Of a stretch of 5,270 nt of DNA, positions 1-5,270 are shown in pieces. The first letter of the stretch is position 1. Each line of letters opens with the position of its first letter. Under the pieces are notes generated by a model, which did no database searches, was not told the origin of the DNA, and saw only the letters and a list, made by a program, of their open reading frames with translations. A program made the position numbers and the translations under genes. This stretch comes from an uncultured Erysipelotrichaceae bacterium (GTDB lineage: Bacteria; Bacillota_I; Bacilli_A; RFN20; CAG-826). The stretch is from contig CADCCA010000070.1 of assembly GCA_902799855.1 (NCBI GenBank), positions 1-5,270 of the forward strand. The letters run 5' to 3'.

Positions 1-164
1 CGTAATTCGATCTCTTCTTCATCGCTTTCTTTTCTTAAATGATAATTGACATGAGCGACCGCAAATCTATAACCTTCTTTTAATAACATATCAAATAAGG
101 CCATGGAATCTGGTCCAAAGGAACAGGCTAATAAATATTTTTTGTTTTTATCGAGATTAAGCAT
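1..164 (-). CDS. tilS: tRNA(Ile)-lysidine synthetase TilS, N-terminal fragment (runs off left edge)
   Basis: TilS is a cytoplasmic ATP-dependent ligase that attaches lysine to C34 of the tRNA(Ile) CAU anticodon, making lysidine and switching the tRNA from AUG to AUA decoding. Only the first 54 codons lie in the window. They contain the N-type ATP pyrophosphatase P-loop at residues 15-20 (SFGPDS, followed by MALF) and the family signature HVNYHLR at residues 38-44, after a hydrophobic beta strand (YLLACS). The usual loop is SGGxDS; here Phe replaces the first Gly. The start is the ATG at 164-162, chosen because a strong Shine-Dalgarno sequence precedes it by 7 nt and the protein begins at the normal distance from the P-loop. 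The gene overlaps the end of rqcP by 8 nt in another frame, which suggests translational coupling. In Bacillota tilS is commonly followed by hprT and ftsH, expected beyond the left edge. Family assignment is secure; the missing C-terminus cannot be judged. Confidence 0.92.
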   Translation of the reverse strand, partial: MLNLDKNKKYLLACSFGPDSMALFDMLLKEGYRFAVAHVNYHLRKESDEEEIEL

Positions 165-414
165 CGCTATTCACCTTCTTTGTTAACACTTCTTTATATA
201 CTGGATATTCTCTTTTAAATCTTTCTTCAAAGGATATTTCAACGATCAAGACTCTATTACCTAAATGCAATTCTAAAACATCACCTGCTTTGACTTCGCT
301 TGATGGTTTAGCTACTCTATCATTGATCATAATACGACCGCGTTCCGCTAGTTCTTTGGCGACTGTTCTTCTTTTGATTAATCCAGACTGTTTTAAAACA
401 AGGTCTAATCTCAT
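157..414 (-). CDS. rqcP: S4-domain ribosome-associated quality control factor RqcP (YabO family)
   Basis: This 85-residue protein closely matches the length and layout of B. subtilis RqcP (YabO, 86 aa). It consists of an S4 RNA-binding domain (about residues 1-50) and a short charged C-terminal tail. Visible S4 features are the MRLD start, the basic helix LIKRRTVAKEL at 12-22, GRIMIND at 26-32 and the KAGD turn at 42-45. Arg2 and Arg16, which lie on the RNA-facing side in the Bacillus protein, are present. In the known system RqcP binds the split 50S subunit carrying a peptidyl-tRNA and works with RqcH to add C-terminal alanine tails that mark stalled chains for degradation; rqcH itself is not in this window. 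The ATG is 1 nt beyond the mfd stop codon. An AAAGGA-like ribosome site lies about 11 nt upstream, inside the end of mfd, so translation is probably coupled. The paralogous Hsp15 family (HslR) is an alternative name, but Hsp15 proteins are longer and mainly proteobacterial. Confidence 0.9.
   Translation of the reverse strand: MRLDLVLKQSGLIKRRTVAKELAERGRIMINDRVAKPSSEVKAGDVLELHLGNRVLIVEISFEERFKREYPVYKEVLTKKVNSDA
172..180 (-). promoter_or_regulatory. Ribosome binding site of tilS, inside the rqcP coding region
   Basis: The minus strand reads AAGAAGGTG here, with the AAGGTG core ending 7 nt before the tilS ATG at 164. It lies within the last codons of rqcP and fixes the start of the overlapping tilS gene. 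This is direct sequence evidence; its use is inferred. Confidence 0.75.
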
Positions 415-415
415 A

Positions 416-3400
416 CTATACTATTTCCTTTGCGACAAAATGTTTTTGTATTTCTAAAAGACTTTTGAGAATGCTCTCTAAATCAGAAATCCATTTCTTT
501 CCTTTTGAAAGAAGAATTTTAAAGACATTATTAGCATAACTTATTTTCACAAAAGCTAAAAATGGAATTAATGCTTCAAAGAGAATATTACCTATTCCTT
601 TGATGTTTATGTAATCATCGCCAAGTAATATTTCGACGAATTTATTCTTTTCTTCAAGTTTTAAAACGTGAGCGTCTCTCACCAATAAATCGATATTGCG
701 TTTAGTGAATAACGCTTCAACTTCTTCCGGTAATCGACCATAGATATCTCTGGTCTTTTCTTTAATGAGTAAAAGATCTTCGGTAGATGGAGCGTGCAAG
801 ATATCTTGATATAGTTCAATCTTATCGCCCTCTTTAGCGTAACTATTTGGAATATAGGCATCGACATGTAGGATTGGATTGAATTCAACTTTTTCTTCTT
901 CTTTTTCCACACCCTCCATCTTTTCTTTAATGGATTCGTTAAGGAGTTTGATATACATATCTAAACCAATGGAATCAATGAAGCCAGCTTGTTCTGGTCC
1001 TAAAATATCACCAGCACCTCTAATCATTAAATCTCTTTGAGCGATTTTATAACCACTACCGAGTTCAGTGAAATCTTGCAAGGCTTTTAATCTCTTCTGA
1101 GCTTTTTCATTTAAGACTTTATATTCGCTATACATTAAGTAAGCATAAGCAATACGATTTGATCTACCAACACGTCCTTTGATTTGATAAAGCTGAGATA
1201 AGCCATAGTTTTCACTATCCTCAACAATAATCATATTAGCGTTAGGAACATCGATACCATTTTCAATAATGGAGGTGGACACTAAAACATCAATTGAACC
1301 ATCGTAGAAACGCATCATCACATCTTCAATATCTTCTCTATCCATCTTGCCGTGCGCTACACCAAAAGAGACATTAGGCATCATCTTTTGTAAAGTGGCC
1401 ACTCTGTTATATAAAGTTGCGACATTATTATGTAAGAAGAACACTTGTCCGTTTCTTCCTAATTCTCTTTCGATTAATTCTTTAACAACATCCATCTTAA
1501 ATGGAGTGACGTATGTTTGGATTGGCATTCTATCTTGTGGAGGAGTGTCAATCTTTGACATGCTTCTAACACCGATTAAAGAAATTTGTAATGTACGAGG
1601 AATTGGTGTCGCTGACATTGTTAAAACATCAATGTTATTCTTTAATTCTTTGATTCTTTCTTTTTGTTCAACACCAAATCGTTGCTCTTCATCGATAATT
1701 AATAAACCAAGCTCTTTAAAGTGAATATTTTTAGAAAGTAAGCGATGCGTGCCTATGATTAAGTGGGCTTTCCCTTCTTCAATCATTGTGATGAATTTCT
1801 TTTGTTCTTTAGGTGGAATGAGTCTAGAAAAGACTGCGATATTGACATCGAAATTCGCAAAGCGCTTCATCGCTAGTTCATAGTGTTGTCTTGCAAGTAA
1901 GGTGGTTGGGCATAGAATTGCGACTTGCTTACCAGAAAGAATGGCTTTGAATGCCGCTCTAAAAGCAACCTCGGTTTTACCAAAGCCAACGTCGCCACAT
2001 AAAAGCCTGTCCATTGGAGCAGGGGCTTCCATATCGCGCTTAATTTCATCAAGGGCTCTTTGCTGATCTCTTGTTAATGGGAATTCAAATTCATTTTCGA
2101 ATGCTTCTTGGAATTCATCATCTTCTTGGAAAGCAAAACCTTGGACTTTACTTCTTTCTACATATAATTGCATTAAGCGTTCTGCTAAATCGTTAACTCT
2201 AGCTTTGACTTTCTTTTTAGTGTTTTCCCAGTCTTTACTATGGAGATGGCTCAATCGAGGAGTCATACCTTCTTTACCGAGATATTTTCTAACTAATTGG
2301 AATTGGGCTAATGGAACGTAGAGGAATTCATTGCCCCAATAAGCAATTTTTAAATAATCTTTATGGACACCTTCGACTTCTAAAGTTTGTAAGGCAATAA
2401 ACTGACCAATACCTTGGTATTCATGGACAACATAATCGCCAGGTTCGAGCTCTTCATAGCTTCTTAAGATTGTCGCTTCTTTGAAGCGGTTATCAAACCT
2501 TGCTGTTCTAATCTTTTCGTTAAATAATTCAGCACTTGTTAGATAAACAATCTTTTCATCAGTTAAGACAAAACCACTGTTGAGGTTGATTAAACTAATA
2601 CCGATATGATTGGCCTTTGGTAAATTGAAAGAGTCCACTAATTGATATTTGATGTGATGGAAATCTAATAATTGTTGGATAGTAAAGATATATTCTTTGT
2701 TATTTAAGGCCAAGACGATTTGATATGATTCATTTAAGTAGGATTGAATGATATTTATCGCGTCGTTAGCTTTGCTAGCCTGAAATGGGACATTTTTAAC
2801 ACCATATGTAATAGCGTCAGGTGAATCAATTAATGATGATGTAGTAATGCAGTTATGGGAATCCACTAAGCGATTAAGATTTTGATATATCTCTAAACGT
2901 GGTAATGCTTTTCCATTCTCATATAGTTCACTTAAATACATATGTGAATCATTTCCTAATATGTTAAAGGAACTATTGATAGCAGGAAGATCTACTAAAA
3001 TCTTTGTGAAATTAGCACAGTAATCAAAAATGGAATAATGATTTTCAGTTAAGAATCCATAGTATTTATAAAGGCTTTCGTCAATTGCACCTTCGCTTAA
3101 TTTAAAGGCTAAATCATCTACCGTGTCCCTTAGTTTTTCAAATTCACTATAAGAAAGGACGTCTTGTTCTTTTTCTAAAGCGGCATATATTTTTTCGCTT
3201 CCCACCGCTTTTTCTTTATCAGACAAAAGAATATCTGTCGCCGGTAAAATGGTGACATTTTCAATCATTTTAATTGATGTTTGTTTAGCGATATCAAAGT
3301 ATCTAATGCTTTCAATTTCATCATCAAAGAATTCGATACGGACTGGATATTCATTGTTAACAGAGAAGATATCTAGAACATCACCTCTAATAGCGAACTG

Positions 3401-3895
3401 TAATGACTGATCAATTTTATTAACTAAGGAATAGCCATCAGAAGTGAGTTTCTTTTTAATGTCTAAAATATTGTAATGACCACCCACTTTTAAAGAGAAT
3501 GTTTGTTCCTTAAAAAGATCTGGGCTTGGTAAATAACGTAAAGCACTAGATAAATTAGCGACAACGATAACATTCTTTCTTTTTAATATCTCATCTAAAA
3601 CATACAAACGATGTGCAGACATTTCTTTAGATTGGGCAATCGTTTCGGCGCGGATTAATTCATCGCTTGGGAATAACAAAACATCATCCTTAGAAAGGAA
3701 CGACACTAATGAAGAATATATTTTTTGTGCTTTGAAAAGATTAGATGCAATTAGTAAGTATGAACCTTTGTTGAGACGATAGTTTGAAGCCACCAATAAG
3801 GCGATACCATTATTATCATCAACGACAAAATGCCCCTTTTTCCTTTCAAGGAGGGGGGTAACATTATTGGATTTGAGTTTTTCGAAAAGGTTCAA
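416..3895 (-). CDS. mfd: Transcription-repair coupling factor Mfd
   Basis: Mfd is an ATP-driven DNA translocase that pushes or removes RNA polymerase stalled at lesions and recruits UvrA. The protein is complete at 1159 residues (B. subtilis Mfd is about 1177). Domains in order: a UvrB-like N-terminal module (about 1-340) with a degenerate P-loop and the UvrA-contacting stretch FAIRGDVLDIF at 167-177; a poorly conserved linker domain (about 340-475); the RNA polymerase interaction domain (about 481-545, GDYVVHEYQGIG at 486-497); two RecG-like helicase lobes with Walker A GDVGFGKT at 634-641, the DEEQ box at 735-738, motif III SATPIPRT at 761-768 and motif VI QIKGRVGR at 904-911; the TRG translocation motif (about 942-985, with RDLMIRGAG at 954-962); and the C-terminal autoinhibitory domain (about 1004-1159). 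All catalytic motifs are intact. The start is TTG, supported by a strong ribosome site 11 nt after the pth stop. Stop is TAG. It lies 11 nt downstream of pth and 1 nt upstream of rqcP, in the same operon. Confidence 0.98.
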   Translation of the reverse strand: MNLFEKLKSNNVTPLLERKKGHFVVDDNNGIALLVASNYRLNKGSYLLIASNLFKAQKIYSSLVSFLSKDDVLLFPSDELIRAETIAQSKEMSAHRLYVLDEILKRKNVIVVANLSSALRYLPSPDLFKEQTFSLKVGGHYNILDIKKKLTSDGYSLVNKIDQSLQFAIRGDVLDIFSVNNEYPVRIEFFDDEIESIRYFDIAKQTSIKMIENVTILPATDILLSDKEKAVGSEKIYAALEKEQDVLSYSEFEKLRDTVDDLAFKLSEGAIDESLYKYYGFLTENHYSIFDYCANFTKILVDLPAINSSFNILGNDSHMYLSELYENGKALPRLEIYQNLNRLVDSHNCITTSSLIDSPDAITYGVKNVPFQASKANDAINIIQSYLNESYQIVLALNNKEYIFTIQQLLDFHHIKYQLVDSFNLPKANHIGISLINLNSGFVLTDEKIVYLTSAELFNEKIRTARFDNRFKEATILRSYEELEPGDYVVHEYQGIGQFIALQTLEVEGVHKDYLKIAYWGNEFLYVPLAQFQLVRKYLGKEGMTPRLSHLHSKDWENTKKKVKARVNDLAERLMQLYVERSKVQGFAFQEDDEFQEAFENEFEFPLTRDQQRALDEIKRDMEAPAPMDRLLCGDVGFGKTEVAFRAAFKAILSGKQVAILCPTTLLARQHYELAMKRFANFDVNIAVFSRLIPPKEQKKFITMIEEGKAHLIIGTHRLLSKNIHFKELGLLIIDEEQRFGVEQKERIKELKNNIDVLTMSATPIPRTLQISLIGVRSMSKIDTPPQDRMPIQTYVTPFKMDVVKELIERELGRNGQVFFLHNNVATLYNRVATLQKMMPNVSFGVAHGKMDREDIEDVMMRFYDGSIDVLVSTSIIENGIDVPNANMIIVEDSENYGLSQLYQIKGRVGRSNRIAYAYLMYSEYKVLNEKAQKRLKALQDFTELGSGYKIAQRDLMIRGAGDILGPEQAGFIDSIGLDMYIKLLNESIKEKMEGVEKEEEKVEFNPILHVDAYIPNSYAKEGDKIELYQDILHAPSTEDLLLIKEKTRDIYGRLPEEVEALFTKRNIDLLVRDAHVLKLEEKNKFVEILLGDDYINIKGIGNILFEALIPFLAFVKISYANNVFKILLSKGKKWISDLESILKSLLEIQKHFVAKEIV

Positions 3896-3899
3896 ACAA

Positions 3900-3906
3900 C
3901 CACCTC
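3900..3906 (-). promoter_or_regulatory. Ribosome binding site of mfd that supports a TTG start
   Basis: The minus strand reads GAGGTGG directly after the pth TAA. Its GAGGTG core ends 5 nt before the TTG at 3895-3893. A second TTG at 3899-3897 is out of frame and too close to the site. No ATG lies between the pth stop and the conserved N-terminus (NLFEKL), so this site decides the mfd start. Confidence 0.8.
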
Positions 3907-4461
3907 TTAGTTATAGTTGTTCATCGCCCGATCAAAATCAGACTTCAGCATCTCCTTTAACGCTTTAACGGCATTTTCAATCGCTTCATCAATCAAAGGC
4001 TTTTCATCTTTTAATGGCTTTGATAGGACAAAATCAACATTGTCCCATTCTCCTGGTTCACCAATTCCGACTCTAATGCGCTTGATTTGATCAGTTGATA
4101 AACAATCAATAATGTTTTGCATGCCCTTATGACCACCAGAAGAACCTTCTTTACGAAGTCTAATTCTGCCTGGTTCTAAAGCCATGTCATCAAAAACTAC
4201 CACAACATCTTCAATAGCAATCTTGAAATAATGGATTACTTCTTGAACCGCTGTGCCAGAAAGATTCATGTAAGTTGTTGGTTTAAATAGTATCACGTCC
4301 TCGTTAAAAATCTTGCCTCGACCCATTAAGCCATGAAAGACTTCCTTGTCGACATCGATTTGTGCTTGGTCGCTTAAAAGATCAATCGCCATGAAACCCA
4401 TGTTATGACGAGTGCCTTCATATTTCTTACCAGGATTGCCTAAACCAACAATTAATTTCAT
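3907..4461 (-). CDS. pth: Peptidyl-tRNA hydrolase Pth
   Basis: Pth cleaves the ester bond of peptidyl-tRNAs that fall off ribosomes, recycling tRNA in the cytoplasm. The protein is 184 residues, typical of bacterial Pth. Family hallmarks are visible: the N-terminal GLGNPGKKYEGTRHN block at 6-20 with Asn9 and the catalytic His19, the TYMNLSG block at 63-69, the conserved acidic Asp91 in FDDMALEPG, the GSSGGHKGM loop at 107-114, and RVGIGEPG at 130-137. One deviation stands out: the residue aligned with E. coli Asn114 is Lys112 (GGHKG instead of GGHNG). The start is the ATG at 4461-4459, giving the standard MKLIVGLGNPG beginning. The Shine-Dalgarno match is poor (AAGCAAGA at best), and a -10 element ends only 15 nt upstream, so the leader is probably very short. 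Pth is the first gene of the minus-strand operon, followed 11 nt later by mfd, an order shared with B. subtilis spoVC-fin-mfd except that fin is absent. Confidence 0.97.
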   Translation of the reverse strand: MKLIVGLGNPGKKYEGTRHNMGFMAIDLLSDQAQIDVDKEVFHGLMGRGKIFNEDVILFKPTTYMNLSGTAVQEVIHYFKIAIEDVVVVFDDMALEPGRIRLRKEGSSGGHKGMQNIIDCLSTDQIKRIRVGIGEPGEWDNVDFVLSKPLKDEKPLIDEAIENAVKALKEMLKSDFDRAMNNYN

Positions 4462-4476
4462 AAATCTTGCTTGATA

Positions 4477-4485
4477 ATTATACCA
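4477..4485 (-). promoter_or_regulatory. Extended -10 promoter for the pth-mfd-rqcP-tilS operon
   Basis: The minus strand reads TGGTATAAT: a perfect TATAAT hexamer with the TGn extension. At 17-bp spacing the -35 position reads TATGCT, a poor match to TTGACA, which is usual for extended -10 promoters. Transcription would start near 4470, leaving a leader of about 9 nt before the pth ATG. The elements are seen directly; promoter activity and start point are inferred. Confidence 0.65.
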
Positions 4486-4492
4486 ACTATGT

Positions 4493-4512
4493 AAATAAAA
4501 GCATATTTATTT
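4493..4512. repeat. A/T inverted repeat in the divergent promoter region
   Basis: AAATAAA (4493-4499) and TTTATTT (4506-4512) form a perfect 7-bp inverted repeat with a 6-nt centre. The right arm can also pair with AAATAA at 4517-4522. It covers the -35 positions predicted for both divergent promoters, so it could be an operator or simply AT-rich promoter DNA. No strong G/C stem or T-tract is present, so it is not a convincing terminator. Confidence 0.35.
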
Positions 4513-4528
4513 CATAAAATAAGTAGCG

Positions 4529-4534
4529 TATACT
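4529..4534 (+). promoter_or_regulatory. Candidate -10 element for the DUF368 gene
   Basis: TATACT matches five of six positions of the -10 consensus and sits 9 nt before the ATG at 4544. Transcription would start near 4541, giving an almost leaderless message, which agrees with the lack of any Shine-Dalgarno sequence. The -35 position (TTTATT at 4506-4511) is weak. TAAAAT at 4515-4520 is an alternative -10 that would give a leader of about 17 nt. Confidence 0.4.
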
Positions 4535-4543
4535 CTTGAATGT

Positions 4544-5270
4544 ATGAAAGTTAAAGAATGGTTTAGAAGATTCTTTGCCGGTATGGCAATTGGTACAGGC
4601 GCTGCTATCCCAGGTGTTTCTGGCGCAGCTTGCAGTATTAATTCCAATTCTCCTTGGTGTTTTATTAGCGGTTGGTATTTGTATTGTTTTATTCCACTTG
4701 GCATTTAGACACTTAATGTTTGTCTTAATGTGTTTATTTGCGGGTTTCTTAATCGGTTCATTCCCTGGCATTACTGATGAAGTTAAGGGTGAGAAGATTA
4801 CTAAAAAAGCAATCATCTTAATCGTTATCGGGTTCATCTTTGTTATCGTTCTTGGTGTGCTTAGTGTTGTGGTCGGTGTAAACGGCTTTAGCGTTGCTGG
4901 TTTATTTGCTGATCCAATACCATGGTGGCTATATTTAGTTTTAATTCCGGTTGGTGCGGTTGCGGCAGTAGCGTTAACTGTTCCAGGTTTATCGGGCTCA
5001 TTAATCCTTCTAATCATCGGTTTTTACCGTCCACTTGTTGATAACGCTGAAGCATGGGCGAAGGCCACATTACAAGGCAACTTTAGTCATACATTACCTT
5101 TGCTTGGTGTCATTGGCACATTCGCTATTGGATGCTTAATCGGTGTCGTTGTTGTTTCTAAGATTATGAACATTCTTCTTAAGAAATGGAGAAAAGAAAC
5201 ATTCTACACAATCATTGGTTTTATCGCTGGTTCTGTATTTGTTTTATTCTTCAACCTTGAAATATTTAAT
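4544..5270 (+). pseudogene. DUF368 (PopT-family) membrane protein, frame-broken with internal deletion; runs off right edge
   Basis: DUF368 proteins are polytopic membrane proteins; members have been shown to translocate undecaprenyl/polyprenyl phosphate, the lipid carrier for wall polymers. The family has two halves, each with a PGxSG motif. Here the ATG at 4544 opens a frame encoding MKVKEWFRRFFAGMAIGTG, then the first motif PGVSG (4610-4624). This frame degenerates and stops at TAG 4706-4708 after 54 codons. From about 4629 the homologous protein continues in the next frame, open to the window end (214 codons): LAVLIPILLGV, several hydrophobic segments, the second motif PGLSG (4983-4997) followed by SLILLIIGFYRP, and further membrane helices. 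The stretch that should follow the first motif (the GGT-x-A-x-GIY region plus a linker, about 30-40 residues) is missing, so a simple one-base error would not restore a normal protein. Either a real out-of-frame deletion or an assembly fault explains this. There is no Shine-Dalgarno sequence. Family identity is confident; pseudogene status depends on the assembly being right. Confidence 0.8.

Noticed and set aside
679..912. 77-codon minus-strand open frame overlapping the 3' part of mfd
   Set aside because: It is a low-complexity, lysine-rich frame shift of the Mfd C-terminal domain with no family resemblance.
1347..1724. 125-codon plus-strand open frame inside mfd
   Set aside because: It is antisense to the highly conserved helicase lobes of Mfd, has no recognisable domain or ribosome site, and is explained by the codons of mfd.
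4462..4543. Terminator or riboswitch in the intergenic region
   Set aside because: The spacer is only 82 bp between divergent genes, has no GC-rich stem with a T-tract, and the inferred leaders are too short for a riboswitch.
4540..4554. Tiny ATG-TAT-GAA-AGT-TAA frame overlapping the DUF368 start
   Set aside because: Four codons in a different frame without a ribosome site are expected by chance, and the predicted transcript start lies at or after its ATG.
4620..4640. Programmed ribosomal frameshift in the DUF368 gene
   Set aside because: No slippery heptamer or downstream structure is evident at the break, and a shift alone would not supply the missing 30-40 residues after the first PGVSG motif.
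4487..5017. 176-codon minus-strand open frame (and a 65-codon one at 4507-4704)
   Set aside because: Both are antisense to the DUF368 gene. Their composition is rich in Thr, Pro, Lys and Asn, as expected for the reverse complement of membrane-protein codons, and they show no motif. The plus strand reads as clear DUF368 protein instead.
1..5270. Alternative genetic code (TGA read as Trp, as in many Mollicutes)
   Set aside because: Tryptophans inspected in Mfd and DUF368 are TGG, and no in-frame TGA occurs in the genes. The DUF368 break is a change of frame ending at TAG, so a code change does not explain it.

Overview
The window is AT-rich bacterial DNA carrying four packed housekeeping genes on the minus strand and one divergent, apparently broken gene on the plus strand. 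Protein sequences (Mfd, an RqcP-type S4 protein, Pth, TilS) and gene order point to a low-GC Bacillota, most likely a non-sporulating Erysipelotrichia/Mollicutes-like lineage. That placement is inference from sequence character; no rRNA or marker tree is available here. Trp codons are TGG and no gene contains an in-frame TGA, so the standard bacterial code fits.

Minus strand, in transcription order: pth (4461-3907, peptidyl-tRNA hydrolase), mfd (3895-416, transcription-repair coupling factor, TTG start), rqcP (414-157, S4-domain ribosome quality-control factor) and tilS (164 to beyond the left edge, tRNA(Ile)-lysidine synthetase, only the first 54 codons present). Gaps are 11 nt and 1 nt, and rqcP and tilS overlap by 8 nt, so this reads as one operon. 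It is a condensed form of the Bacillus subtilis spoVC(pth)-fin-mfd-spoVT-yabM-yabN-yabO(rqcP)-...-tilS-hprT-ftsH region, with fin and the sporulation and division genes missing. The products share a theme of rescuing stalled machines: Mfd acts on stalled RNA polymerase, RqcP on split large ribosomal subunits, Pth on dropped peptidyl-tRNA. TilS makes the AUA-decoding tRNA.

The 82-bp spacer 4462-4543 separates the divergent transcription units. It holds a near-consensus extended -10 for pth, a -10 candidate for the plus-strand gene and an A/T inverted repeat between them. Both inferred leaders are very short.

Plus strand, 4544 to the right edge: a DUF368 family membrane protein (the family that includes the polyprenyl-phosphate transporter PopT). 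The N-terminus, with the first PGxSG motif, is in one frame. Everything from about 4629 onward, with the second PGxSG motif, is in another. The roughly 30-40 residues that normally follow the first motif are missing. This looks like an out-of-frame internal deletion (a pseudogene) or an assembly error, and it is the most unusual thing in the window. I see no new multi-gene system, mobile element, CRISPR array, tRNA or rRNA.
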